From assembly GCF_036850765.1 (NCBI RefSeq), contig NC_089490.1, forward strand, positions 277,030,482 through 277,094,481: a stretch of 64,000 bases of DNA, read 5' to 3'. Positions 35,606 through 49,304 of this stretch are shown one piece after another. The notes beneath the pieces were generated by a model. That model saw only the letters and a program-made list of their open reading frames with translations. It made no database searches and was not told the DNA's origin. Source of the DNA: Saccopteryx bilineata. Its lineage: Eukaryota; Chordata; Mammalia; Chiroptera; Emballonuridae. Position 1 is the stretch's first letter, and each line of letters begins with the position of its first letter. Made by a program: the position numbers and the translations under genes.

Positions 35606-38600
35606 TTTGAAGTTCTCTAACCTCAACAGACTATGTATAAAGAGATGAATATTTGTGATTGGCCTAATTTATTGGGCTCTTGCCTCCACTTGACTTACTT
35701 AAATGAGCCCCAGTAGACTGTTTTATATCTGGCATGGTCCAAAAAAGAAAACAGAGACCACTCCAGAGATTTCAGAGAAGGGAAACTCAACACGAGGGTA
35801 TATACAATGTTAGATAGAATAAGAAGCCGAATGAGAGGCAACACAGCATGTTGATAAACACTTAAGAACTTAAGAGTTGATTTCATCCTGGAACTGATGG
35901 AGTAATGGGAGGAAGGAGAATTTCAGGATATAGAAACTACAACCATCTAATAGAGACTGCCTAGTGGAACTCGGATTTATGGAGGGTGAGGTTGGCCATC
36001 GGGAAGTGGAGTCACAGGAGAAAAGCTCTCTTATGTCCCTCTCTTTCTTCCTTGAAGTCTTTCTCATGTTTGCAGGACTGATATATGACTGCAGTAATTC
36101 TGAGTTGTAAACAGATCTGAGTGGAACATATGCCAAATTATCAGTGACAAGAACAGTTCTGATACAGGTTCATAATCATATGCTAGACTCCCTCCTCCCT
36201 TGAAGCTTCAGTCCACTTCTGACAGATTTAGCTACTGAGCACACTGCACAGGCACATTTGAAATGCATTTTAAACATACTGACGTCACCAAGCTAGAGTG
36301 ACTGTTGTTGGGGTCAGGAGCATAGATAGGTGAGCTCTCATGTGGGAACCCCACACTGTAGTCACAGTGGAGAAAATGTGAGTGATAGGGATTCATAAAG
36401 CCAGTCATTTTATTCTTTCTTTTCCCAATGTTTTCTTACCGACTCATTCCTCTGACCTCTTCCCAGGAACTTAATATACCCTATTGAAATAATCTCTTAA
36501 AATGCTCTTCCTCCCTCAACTAAACCCTCTGGGGGAGTTGCTTTGTCAACTTTGATTCCCAGGTGTGTGCTCTAAGTGCAGAAAAGAAGAGATGGTACAG
36601 AATGTTACAAGACTGATGACTGACGTCTCAACACCCTATGAGGATTTAGCCTCTTTATGTTTCAAAACTGGGTGGGTGGCAGCAGATAAACAACCACAAA
36701 CAAGAAATTTAAAATCTTAGCCAGGAACCCAGACTGAATTATGCTGGGAACAACCTTTTAAATCCATTACTCCCTAATTGCAGTCATTAAAATGCACCTC
36801 TGCTTGGGTTATTGATATTTTTATGAGCCATCCTTCATATGCAGTAATCACTTTACACAAAAATATAGATCAGTCAATAAGAAGAGCTATTTCAAACAAT
36901 TAAATGTGCTAGTCTGATGTCTATCACTATGTTAGAATCTCTAAGAACAAAGGAGCAATTTCATTAATGAATCATAGTGGTAAAAGGAAATTAAAAAGTT
37001 ATGGATCAAAAAATAAAAATACAAATATCAATGACACCAGGTGCTTAATTGGGACACATTTGATTGATTTGAAGCAATTTTTGCCTTGTCCTAGTTTTAT
37101 TTTAGTAAGAACCTAATTTTGTATAAAGTATTGTGGTGTACCATTTGAAGAACAAAATGTTGTGATCGAGAAATGTAGAAAAAGTATTCTTTCCTTGTTT
37201 TTTAAATGAAGCAACCACTAACACATTTATTTGACATTTAAGATTTGCCTTGGTCCCTGGAAGCATCCATCATTGACCATTTACAGAGACCAGGACAGTC
37301 AAGAGGAGGAAAGGGAATGGGAAATCCAGGAATGACACTTCCAGGGGTAGGAGCTATATCTGGCCCACAAGTGTTGGGCTATGGCCTCTAAGGACCTTCA
37401 GATTGTTTGGGGTCTTATTTTCCATTGAATGAAAGGCATCCACCATTTTCTCACTCTGGCTCTATTGCTTTCCTTCCCACTTCAGACTCCTGTGTTTCTT
37501 CACATGTAGGGACCATCAGCCTTGCTGCATTTAGCATTCGGCACAGCAATTAAAGTCCTGTTTGGAACACAAACAAGATGATCACAGTCTCCTCACTGGG
37601 TTTTCTCCTTCCTTACTTTATTGTTACTTATGAGTGATAGAGGAAAGCATGATACAGGGATGTTTGCAGTTCCCTGCCTCAGTTATCCTTCTGAATAAAA
37701 TGAGGAGATGCTCACTAAAGACACCCTGCAGAGCACTCATGGAGTGAAAAACTAAAAGCTCATTCCTTGGCATCACCTTTCTTTCCTCAGGGAAATACTG
37801 TGAAATTTTATTCCTGGTGTAGCTACCAAGCTCTCAAATCATAAAAGTCTGAATCGACAGGAAGGGGAAGCTTGGCATTGGTGGTCCTGATACAATCTGG
37901 GTGTGGGTGGGTTATCTTTGATCCTAAAAAACAAGTGTTTAATTCTACATCATTAATTATGGTCATAATACTAATTTTACAGTTATGATGGCACACCCAA
38001 GTGATAAATTAGCCTCAGTCAGTCTTCTTGGTTCAATATATCAGATGACTTCTCTCCATTCTCAAGACAAATGTTTTTTTCTTCCCTTAAAATTTGAAAT
38101 CACATAAATCTTAAAACAGCGATGAAAATATGCAAAAGCGAAAAAAAAATCAAATATTTCTACTATTATGGATGGACATTTTAGATAAACACAACATTTT
38201 ACAATATCTTTTAAGCCAGATATAGAAATAATGATCTAACCAATTACTCCACAGTTTATAGAAAGCTTTGTCTATATTTGTCTAGCTGGGTGCTGGTTTT
38301 CTTTGGGGGCAGCAGAACTGAGTTAGCTGGCATGAACCATGGCAATAAGAGCCATCATTTATGATGACTTAGCCTTAATCAAACATTGGGTTAAAACTTT
38401 TGTGCCGAGTTTCAACTTTTTCCTTAAAACAACTTGTAAGGGCTTCATCATCATTCACATTTTACAAGGGACACTCTGGGTCTTAAAGGATAAGGGGCCC
38501 AAATACATGTTTTACAGTGGTCATACTTAGCTTGGGAGTCAGCAGAGGTTTATTTTTCAGTTCCTTTTCTTTCTGTTGTTGTGGTGATCCCTGAGGACAA

Positions 38601-40028
38601 AACTCCAGAAATAAGTGCAAAAAAAAAAAAATCAGTGGAAGTGTTCATGGGAATCCCTCCCACCTCTACCTTCTTCACAGAGAAAATAAAACAAAAACAA
38701 TGAAAAAGATTAAAGACAAATGATATATCTCTCAAAGGAATATATCACTAACTTCTGTTAAAACACTTTAATTTTGATAACTTTTTAGGGTCAAGTAAAT
38801 GACACATTGACATAGGTAATTGACTTCACTTTTCTCAACTTTAGAATATAAAAATTGCTGTACTTTATAAGACAAATAATTTTTTGTGTTTGTCTTCTCA
38901 CTGGTGTTATGCTTTCTTATACCAAAATAGAACTTTCTGATTGACTCTTAATTTATTTTAAATCATGATAATAAGAAAAATACTTAGATGTGAAAGATAT
39001 TGTTTTTCCCCCCTCCAAATGACACACTAATTGCCAGAATGGATAACAGTATAAATTACAGTGTTGCCAATCACTTCAAAATCCACATGTTTAAAATTGG
39101 GAATTGAGATTATTTTTAAGAGTGAGTTCCAAAAATAGCTTGTGGTAAGTCCAGTATTAACTGAATAACAAAAATTCCTAAAGCCAACACAATTGTTAAA
39201 TATAAAGAAAATGTGAAAAGTGTTCAAGTTTGGTCAGTGACAAAGTAATTTTCTCTAAAAATGACTGAGCCTTGTTTTTTTAGATATTTATAAATATTCT
39301 AAAATAACTCCACTGAAAAACAATGCAGAGTGTTTCAGAGCAATAGGCTGACTCCCTAAAGAAGCAAGTTTGAGCTACTCTTTGCTTTTTATTATTTTTG
39401 GCTCAGCTTAAACAGGATTAACAGTATCACTGGAAAACCAATTTCAAGGTCTAGACTATTTTTCCAGGTATAATGGTTTATTTTTAATGTGCTATTTTTC
39501 CAAAAGGAAGGAATAGATGCATTTTACTAAAATATGATTAGACTCATAAAAAGGCATACATATGCAGGTGTGAAAATAATTTCAGGGGCTCTTTCTCCAA
39601 ATGAGAAGAATAAAGCTCTTGAAATATAGCCTTCTTTATATATATGTCTTCACTGACACACAAGCTGCTATTCCTGTTTCCTGAAACTGTCAGTGTGGAT
39701 AGGAACCTCAGATGGTTACCTTCATATTATAATGATGTCTGTGTGTCATCCCCCTAGAGTTTATAATGAGCTCCAATATATCTTTATATATCTGCTGATT
39801 AGGTAAAAAATCATATTAAAAATGAAAAGTTGGAGTGCAATAGCACTATAAGTTTACATTTAAACTTAAATATAAATTTATATATGGCTGACGTTTATAT
39901 GTGATAATTTAAAAACACAACTTTGTTTTGTTCTGGGAGTATGTAAGAATATAGAAGATAGACAAATTCTGTGACTTTTGTGCCAAATTGTAAGTAGAAG
40001 AGGAATGAGAATTCAGGAAACAAAAGAT
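35606..40028. other. repeat-poor 4.4 kb stretch
   Basis: No gene and almost no recognisable repeat. A weak MIR-like trace lies near 38330-38480. The block at about 36720-37000 is rich in TAAT-type homeodomain words and looks more like conserved non-coding DNA than decayed repeat. An A-run lies at about 38618-38630. Confidence 0.45.
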
Positions 40029-42655
40029 CATTTTATGAGGCCAACATAACCCTCATACCAAAACTTGGCAAGGATAACAAAAAAAAAGAAAACTATAGTC
40101 AATATCTTTGATAAATACAAATGCAAACATTTAAACACAATACTAGCAATTGAATACAACAATACATGAAAATAAATACATTATAATCAAGTGATGGTTA
40201 TTCTAGGGGCACAAGGATGACATAACATATGTAAATTGATCAATGCAATACATTATATTAACAAAACAAAGGATAAAGATGATATGATCTTATTAATAGA
40301 TGCATAAAAAGCATTTGACAAGATACAACATGCATTTATGATTAAAACACTTTATAAAATGAGTATAGAAGGAAAATACCTCAACATAATAAAGGCCATA
40401 TATGACTAAGCCTCAGCAAATATTATAGTTAATGGTGAGAAACTGAAAGCTTTTCCTCTAAAATCAGAAGTAAGATGAGGATGTTCGCTCTCACCACTCT
40501 TATTCAACATGGTACTGGAGGTCCTACCCAGAGAAAACAGGTGAAAGAAAGAAATAAAAGGCATCCAAATTGGGAATGAAGTAAAAGGGTCATTTTTTGC
40601 AGATGACATGATTGTTTATATAGAAAATCCTATAAACTCTACCAAAAATTATTAGAAAAAATAAACAAAGAAAATCAAGTTGCAGTGTGCAAAATCAATG
40701 AACAAAAATCTACTGCATTCCTATATACTAACAATAAAATTTCAGAGAAAAAGGACTTATATACTGAAAATTACAAAGCATTATTTTAAAAAAATGAAAA
40801 AGACAATAAAATGGAAAGATATTCTGTGTTTATGAATTGACAGAATCAACATAGTAAAAATATCCATATTACCCAAAGCAAAGAGAAATCCTCATCAAAA
40901 TTCTAAAGATATGTTTTGAAGAAATAGAACAAAAAATCATCATATTTGTATTGAACCAGAAAAGACACTGAATAGCCAAAGCAAACTTGAGAAAAAGGAA
41001 CAAAGTCAGAGCTATCACACTGCCTGACTTCAAATTACACTACAGAGCAATGATAATTAAAACAGCATAGTACTGGCAGAAAAACTGACACACAGACCAA
41101 TGGAACAGAAATAAGAGCCCAGAAATAAAACCACATGTATATAGGCAAATAGTCTTTGACAAAGGAATAAAAAACATACAACAGGCAAAGAAAGTCTCTT
41201 GAATAAATGGTGCTGAGAAAATTAAAGTGTCACATGCAAAAAAATGAAACTAGACTACAGTTTATCTTCATGTACAAAATTAATTTAAAATAGACCAAAG
41301 ACATATATATTTAGGATCTGAAACAATAAATTAAATATAAGAAAGCATAAGTACTAAACTTATAGACTTGGGTCTTAGAGAAGATTTTATGAATATGACC
41401 TCAAAGGTAAGGGAAATAAAGGCAAAAATAAATAGATAGGACTATATCAAACTAAAAAGCTTCTGCCCAGCCAAAAAAAAAAATACAAAAACAAAAACAG
41501 AAAAACACCAACAAAGCAAAAAGGCAACCAACTGAATGGGGGATGATATTTACAAACAACAGCTCCAACAAGGAGTTGATATCCAAACTATATTTAAAAA
41601 TTCATACAATTCAACACCAAACAAACAATCCAATTAAAAAAATGAGCAGACAACCTGAACAGGCACTTCTCCCAAAAGACATACTAATAGCCAACAGAAA
41701 TATGAAAAGATACTGAACTTCACTAGCTATTAGGGGAATATAGATCAAAACAGTAACAAGATACCACCTCACATCTGTTAGAACAGCTAATAGCAACAAG
41801 ACAAAAAATAATAAGTGTTAGAGAGGTTGTGGGGGGTAAAGGAACTCTCATTCACCAGTGTAAACTGGTACAGCCATTATGGAAAACAATATGCAAACTC
41901 TTCAAAAAACCAATAATTAGCATATGATCCAGCAACTTCTCTTTGGGTATCTACCTGAAAATTTTGAACTTAATTCACAAAGATATATGCATACTTGTAT
42001 TCATAGCTGCATTATTCACAATGGCCAAGACATGGAAACAGCCAGTTTCCTTTGATAAATAATTAGATAATGCAATACTACTCAGCCATAAGAAAAAAGA
42101 AAATACTGCTTTTTGAGACAACATGGATGGTTTAGCTTAGTTGGTTAGAGCGTTGTCTTGAACCACCAAGGTTGAGGGTTGGACCCCTGGTTAGGGCATA
42201 TATTGGTGAATAAATGCACAACAAAGTGGAACAACAAATGAATGCTTCTTTTTTTTTTCTCTCTCTCTGTTTTTCTCTCTCCCTCTCCATCTCTCTCCCT
42301 TTCTCTCTCTCTCTCTCTCTAAAATCAATCAAAAAATTTAATAAAAGAATATTTTACTAAATGAAGTAAATTCAAAAAAAATCTAAGAACGATATGACTT
42401 CACTCATATATGGGGCATAAAGCTGAAACTCATAGACACAGACAACAATATGGTGAGTACCATAGGAAAGGGGGGTTGATAAAGGTAGTAAAGGGAGCCA
42501 ACTAGAGGGTGGTAGAAGATGACTTGACTTTGGGTGGAAGGCACACCCCCAAATACAATATACAGAACATGTCTTATAGAAATGTATACTTGAAACTTAT
42601 ATGATCTTATTAACCTATGCTATCTGAATTTAATTAAAAAACAAAAAATTTTTTT
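40029..42655 (+). mobile_element. older 5'-truncated L1
   Basis: About 2.4 kb of L1 without its nested SINE. It starts within the RT domain of ORF2 (ATTTTATGAGGCCAACATAA, then the ATACCAAAACTTGGCAAGG region) and runs through the C-terminal domain to a 3' UTR ending in A-rich sequence near 42655. The RT box reads FADD at 40596-40607. Stops and frameshifts are frequent, so it is much older than the L1 at 0.7 kb and not functional. Confidence 0.87.
42130..42348 (+). mobile_element. tRNA-derived SINE nested in L1
   Basis: The head contains TTAGCTTAGTTGGTTAGAGC (A-box-like). The B-box region is diverged (TTGAGGGTTGGACCCC), followed by GGTTAGGGCATATATTGG and a long CT-rich tract at about 42258-42322, then an A-rich tail. 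L1 3' UTR sequence continues on the right. Confidence 0.78.
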
Positions 42656-45600
42656 AAAGAAGTATGTATATTGAAACAACAATATAAAAAAGTCTTCTAC
42701 CTGTATGCTACTGGAAGATCCATGCCCTCTCCTGTCCCAATAATCCAGGAGATAGAATTTAATTATATGTCAGCAATAGTGGTATACTTCATGCATGGAC
42801 TATATGACATACATTCTGATAAACTCACCTACATGTTACTTCAAGAGGCCTACTCATAATACCAAGTACCATTGGTAAGGGTTTAATTTATCTATTTACC
42901 TTGTTTCATGAAAAGAATACATTTAAATAGGTTCTATGATTTGGCCAGTGTAAAATCATACTATGCTTGACACTTTTCAAGCCTGTAGGTAAGTGATTAG
43001 TTACATACCTCCTAAATAGGCTTGCATCTTACTTATTTTTTTTATTTAATAAAAATACTTAGTATAACATACTTCAATCACTAAACCAAACATAAATAAT
43101 AGTTAAGGAAGTGAATTGATGTAGTGTTTTTCTTCCAAGAATCTCCAGTGTGCCACCAATGTCTTTCTATATATTTTCAGGACCCATATTTTCCTTTCCC
43201 CATACTATTTGCTCTGAGGTTTTTGAGGAGTTACATAACATGTAGATTATAAGATCCACGAAGTAAAGTCTAGACATTCAGCAAACTCATGGCATGCCAA
43301 ATCTGGAAAAATTTCCCCTAGTGATTTCATCAGTTGAAAAGTACCACGTATAAAAGTACAATAAAATCAACTCACACAAATACTATGACTATGAATACAT
43401 CACTGTTGTAGTAAAAATTGTGAGAAATGATCCAGATTTCCTGGGAAGTACTTTAAGCAGATTTAAATTTTTTCTTTTGTACTATTCTGTAAATATACAT
43501 ATGAAATAGTTTGATGGAAACCTAACTAGTGAGGAAGAAAGGTTAAAAGTAACATGAAAGGAAAATCACCATACAGCAATCTGATTCTCTTGGATCTCTA
43601 TGCTTTGCCTTGGTGAATGTGTTTTGCATTGTTAGGAAAGGTCACATTATGCATATGGTTATAGCTCTGAAACAAATAGAATCCATTTTTCAAAGCCTGA
43701 TGCCGATCTGGATACAAATTGAATGGAGTTAAGTGTGAAAATAATGTTGAATAGCGATGGAATGATTCAGAAATCACAACTTTATCCTGTTAACCAGCAT
43801 TATTTAGTACACAAGAGAGGTGATCCTGGAGAAAGAATTCTAATGCCTTAATAATAAAAGACAGCTGTGCCAGATTCACCAAACTGTGCTGCTCCTATGT
43901 GATTTGTGAATTATCCCTTACATTCACTGCATCACCTGATTTTGAGGATCAGTTAAGCTTTATCATTGGTTGGTTTCCTGACTTCAAATATACTAAAAGC
44001 TTATTTATAATTTGTTGTACACACTCCCTTTAATCCTTTACTTCGTTTGATAAAGTTTACCATTCAAAATGTAATCTATAAAATGCTTATTTGACAGGCC
44101 TCACAAAAAATCAGTATTAATTTAAGAATGATAGGACATTTTCCTGGGTCTGTCCAACTCTGAGTAAACCAGTTTGTTTAAGTCATCAATTTAAAGGACA
44201 CAGATTGCCTACACAAAAATAAATTGCACAGGGCACTGTACTTTTTAGATTGTTAAAAGAGTAAAAGATTACTTCTGATCTAAGACAATCATGATCTATA
44301 TATTATTAAACATATGTCAAAAATCTGGTTTAAGTAATTTTTATGAAAAAGATAAGCAGTCTATCTAACTGCTTTAAATGTTGTCTCTATACCAATCAGT
44401 AAAAACAAGCACCAAAATCATATGCAAATTACCTTATTTTCTTAAAATGTCTTTAAGTAACATAGCAAAGTTATGCTCTTGGTTATTATCAATTGATGTT
44501 ATCAAAAACAGCATATAAAATTTATTAGGCTATTTATTTGCTAGAAAATTTTTAGTGCAGAAAGTGTCATTTTGGACCAATTTCAGTGCAGAAAGATTTG
44601 TCTTAGAGAAATGGTAGTGTAGGCAGGATGACTCTGGACTTTATTTGGGACCCCTGTGTCTGTCAGGAGAAATCTGGTTAAGCTACAGTAGCCAATAATG
44701 TTCGAGTTGAAGTGCCTTCAAATGACAGAGGTTTGCCTTTCGTATGGAGTAGACAAATGTGAGTTGAGCAGAGCTGTATTACGCTGTTCTCCTTTAAGTC
44801 AACACAGTTTCTGCTGTCAGGAATGAGCCCAACAATTGAACATAGGTGTGACATGCTGCTTCTGTCAATGCAGGCAGGTAGCTAGATGCTAATGGAGAAA
44901 AACAGCAAAGGGTTGGGCAATGTATTTATGAAAACTTGGAAAACCTGCTTTTGTAAGAATTTTTAGCATCCCATTTAGCTTAATTTGCTAAAGTATTCAT
45001 ACACCCATCTGCAAATACTAGGAACCCAGTGTGCCAGGTTTTTTCAACCCTTCCTCGTCTTCAGGGTAAAACCAATTCACACCCAGATTATGGGTGAAAA
45101 TACTTCTGTGCTTCCACCTTAAGGCATGTGCAATGGAAGCCAGGAGGGTGTTCATAGAGGTTTGTCCATCTAATCTAGAAAAAGGATCTGATTAGTTAGT
45201 GGGAGGAACCAACACAAACCCACGAAATTTTAAAGAGACTCATTGGTTGGCTTAAGGAAAGCTAGTCCTTCCCAACCCAAAGATATAAACACAGTCTGAG
45301 CAAAGTTCTCTCTCTTCCTGCTTAGAAACAAGCTTGCCCAGCTTGGTGGTTCTGTTGTATCTAAGCAGCAGCCATGCTGGGTGGGCTGGCTGCCAGATGG
45401 TCTCCCAAGCACAGGCTTTGAGCAGCACCTGGATGGGACCAAGTTTTAATACTGGCTAACCCATGGAGTAGACTATGTAGATTTTGGTTTTTATCCTGGG
45501 CTTAATGAAAACAAGACAGGACTTTTCTTGGCGAGTTAGAGGGAAATGAAACATTAAATACCTATGAACAACCTTCTATTTCACCTCTGAATAAATCTTA

Positions 45601-47483
45601 CTGAAAAAGTCTAAGTAAATGTCTTTAAGTGCAGGTCCAGTAAAATGCTTTTTATATGACACTGTACACAAACCCCACCAGAACTGGCATCAGAACTATC
45701 ACCTCTGCTCACATATTATCGAGCAATGCAAATCACATGCAGTTTCTAATCTAAAAAAAAAAGTGAAGCTGTTTTTAGAATAACAACTTGAAATACTGGT
45801 AAATTGATGGCTACCACCCATCAGAATAAAGTACTGATGACTAACAACACCCTAAATAAATTATCACTGGAGAAACTTCATTAATAATTCAGGTAGAAAA
45901 AGCTTTGGTTCATACCTTACCCATGAAACTAAGAGGCATCTTTTTTTTTCATAAATAATGAGAATAATTTAACTCACCTATTCCTTTTTTTTAAACTGCT
46001 CTTCCAGTAAACTTAGAGTCAATCTTCAAATGCTGCTCTGCTTCAACTATGGACCATGCAGTTACAGATTCTATTTCTTTCTCTTTCTCTTTAATTTGAA
46101 AAAAGTATTACCTTTGAGATGAGTCCTACATCAAACAGCAATGACCCACTCTAGTGACCCAGCAGGCTCACTAGCTGGGAGCATCATGAAGGCATGAGGC
46201 CTTGGTGTGAACTCTGGTGAACCTCAAGGTTTAGAAGCTGCGGGCTCTCAGCTGACTGTGCTCCTCTAGCGTGTTTTCTTGAAGTGGAATCTGAGCATAG
46301 CATCTCCATGGCCACCACAGAGAATTAATATGGTATTGCAATAATCTGTAATCGTATTATACATTATATACATATGTACGCGTGCCAAATTTTAAGTAAT
46401 ATACATTTCAAGTAAACGTAAACATCAAGTTAGCCCAATACCTAAGTGACAGAACTTGACCAGTCAGTGCTAATGACTCAAGGGAATGAGTTAGCTACTG
46501 AACATACTGATTAACATGACTCACTTTTCTTTGCAGTTAAAAAACACTTGTCCTAAAACAGAATTTTTTTCCCCCACAGATCTTTCAAGCATAAAGAGAT
46601 TTTATTTTATAAAGAGCACCTTAATTTTTTCCCTCAAAAATTACACTCGAACACCTTTGGGGAATCATTTGTTAGTTAAATCATTTAATATTGGCCTTTC
46701 ACCAAAATGTTTGAAATTCCACACAAAATCTATACTTTTTTTTTGCTTTAAAATTTGCAATTCAAATATTTACCCTTTGAGATATATCTTTATGATGACA
46801 TATTCTTTTGGCAAACAGAATGACCATATGTGATTTTAGAAAAAGTGGTTTTTAATGAAAAGGCTGATCCTCCTCTCTGGGTAATATCTTCAAGCTGTAC
46901 AACTGAATCACGGCACAGCAGGGGAGAAATCTTTACAGATGGTTCCTGAAACCCTAATAAGCCTGAAATGTTGTGGAATGTGGCTTTGTGCCCGATGTTT
47001 CATGTCACTAAATATTTTGTTTTCCATACCTTGTTATTTCTAGTGAAGTAATCATTTCTGGCTTTACCTTAAAGTATACCATAAGGCAAAAAGAATACTA
47101 GTGTAAGTACAACTAGGGAGTTCTTTTATTTAAAACCTTTGGTTAATTACATGAAGAATAAGAAATTCTTACCCAGAGAAGACAAAGAGCTCCTACATCT
47201 AGGACCCTTACTGCCTACAGTCAGCACTGAGCTGCAGAATGTAGACGTATTGAACTTCCAGTAGCTTCTGTGAGTCTCAGTAGAAGACAGAAGACCAAAA
47301 AAGTGAATGACTTAGTTGCCTTAACATAATGTTTTATAATACTAATATATTTTAGCAAATATTTAGAGTTTGGGTACTTTTTGATGCATAAAGTAGTAAA
47401 TACTTGTGAAACTACCTCTTGGATTCTAAGTGTGTGTGTCTGTGAATGTGCATTAGCGCTAAAGGAATTCAGTTTTATATTCT
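42656..47483. other. repeat-poor 4.8 kb stretch
   Basis: No protein or RNA gene is supported and few repeats are seen. The block 43580-44500 is AT-rich, of even complexity, and contains an exact octamer ATGCAAAT at 44422-44429. At 45180-45440 a TATA-like ATATAAAC word sits upstream of a GC-richer segment and could be a decayed LTR or promoter-like piece. Neither is proven. Confidence 0.45.
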
Positions 47484-47839
47484 TGTAATGCCAGTGGCTG
47501 TGGCTGTGCAGATTCACATTGGATTTGGAACTCTGGAGCTGGGGGATGGTGGTCCATTTTGTTTATTAGAGTCGTCTCACAACAGCAGACAAGCAAGCAG
47601 GCAGGGAAAACTGCTTTTCTCTCTTTCTCTCCAGGCTGACAAGCAAACAGGCCTAGAGTAAAGCCTCTTCTCTGGCAAACAATAGAAAAAACAGCCCCTC
47701 CCAGTGGCAGAAGGCAATCTGCAATCTACAAACTTGCGCCCTGAGGGCAGCACCCGAAGCCTTACATAGACTATACACACGTGGTGCTGCCCTGTGCTCA
47801 TGCACCAATCAGGCAAAGTACAAGTGAGCAAACCTAACA
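47484..47839 (-). mobile_element. solo LTR, related family
   Basis: Read on the minus strand, it begins TGTTAGGTTTGCTCACTTG and ends GCCACTGGCATTACA. A TATA-like GTATAGTCTATGTAAG word lies within it, and an AATAAA signal lies about 80 bases from its end. The 3' part resembles that of the LTRs at 17.4 and 48.0 kb. No internal viral sequence adjoins it. Confidence 0.65.
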
Positions 47840-48047
47840 CATTTATTTGCCCCAAAACTCTCATTCCAAGACACACATATGTTAGGATTTGCACTATTTC
47901 AAGTTGCTGATACTCAGCTGATTGAGGAAAATGGTGGTCATTTGAGAGAGCTAAAATTTCTTGAGGCTTATAAGACTGGTAACCTATACTTATGTTAGGC
48001 AAATGAGTTTGTAAAATCTGTATTTTTTGGAGTTTGGTCACTATTAT

Positions 48048-48521
48048 TGTTAAAAATGGCTGCTGCCCATGTAAATTGCACTGCTAGGTGAAATTGCTAA
48101 TTACCTTCCTGCTTGGGAAGGGGCCTTGTTATGCTAATGTGTGTTGGAGGAGAGGTTTTCACGCCACAAAGTTTTAAGAAGGAGAAGAAGGAAGCCATGT
48201 TCTTGCAAAGTTTGTGCAGAGTGTAGAAGGGGAAGGTGTGCAGATGGGGAAGAGGTGAGGGCTTTTGTGAGCTCCACTGAGATTGATGGTGGGGGGGAGT
48301 TTGATTCTAGGAAAAACCAGAAAAGATTCTCCTGGATGTGGAACCAGAGAACATGTGAGTGGGTTTTGGTTCCCTGTGTGTCTTTACTCGTTGGCTCTTT
48401 GCAAGGCTAGAATAAAGGAGTGGCCCACCAGTTTTTGGCTCCATTGTTTCTTTACCATCTGAATCAAATGCAAACCTGTATGGGCCAAGAGGCTGTGATG
48501 GCCATGACTATTGGCCTTACA
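48048..48521 (+). mobile_element. solo LTR of an endogenous retrovirus-like element
   Basis: It begins TGTTAAAAATGGCTGCTGCC and ends near GACTATTGGCCTTACA. It contains GGTGTGCAGATGGGGAAGA, an AATAAAGG signal at about 48410, and TTGGCTCCATTGTTTCTTTA after it. It is the same family as the minus-strand LTR at 17391-17980. The open frame inside it is fortuitous. No viral genes are adjacent. Confidence 0.72.
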
Positions 48522-49168
48522 ACTTAATAACCCAATTTTGAATTTTAATATTTTATACTTTTGCTTAAATAATTGCTCTGAAATTGAATGAGCTCCAGGC
48601 CCCCCAATCTAGATCACTCTGGTAGTCACCTTTTCTCCCCTGATGTGCTCTGCAAAACTAATTGAACCAATGGGCTTCAAAACCTTTCTCTTCTTTGCAA
48701 TAGGAAGGTCAGGTGGCCCCCAGTGTTTATTAACTCATATATAATAAGAAAAAATATTCTGAGATGTCCCAAATTATAACATGCTAGAAGGGTGGAAGGA
48801 AGAGACAAAAGAAATTAATCAGTTAATAATTGCAGGGCAAACTGACAAAAGACTGCTTATATTTTTTACTATAGGTTGAAAGTTTGAGTTAATTTCCAGG
48901 TTACTGGAAATTATCTTAAGAGAATGCCTGAGTAGTTAACCATAAGGTGCCATTGACCAGCAGGCACCTTTCACTCTTTCTAACACATGGTTTTTCTGGA
49001 CTGCTGCCCACCACCAATCCATAGTTCCCTATGGACTATGGGCCTATGTAGAAAGTTAGCTCTGCTTCACCTTTCCCACCCCCTTTATCTATAGCCAGTG
49101 TAAATTCTTTCCAAACTACTTACATTTTTCTTCCCAACACTACTTGCATAAGAGAGCCTCATCAAACA
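48522..49168. other. unassigned sequence
   Basis: No gene or recognised repeat. Confidence 0.45.
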
Positions 49169-49304
49169 TACAAGGCAGGGCAGAAGTTATGTTTACAGTT
49201 GCGAGTAAGAAAAACGGAGTTTTCCCTTGTATTATTATTTATTGATTCTTTTTTATTTTCCATACAAACAACTGTAAAGCTACTTTTGCCCACCCTGTTT
49301 TGTC
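49169..49304. mobile_element. mariner-like MITE, second copy
   Basis: Inverted ends GGCAGGGCAGAAGTTATG at left and CTACTTTTGCCCACCCTG at right enclose GTTTACAGTTG and CAACTGTAAAG and an AT-rich middle with ATTATTATTTATTGATTC. Compared with the copy at 26.95 kb, it is in the opposite orientation. Confidence 0.8.

Noticed and set aside
48141..48410. 89-codon Arg-rich plus-strand frame
   Set aside because: It lies within the solo LTR and ends at its polyadenylation region; no domain is seen.
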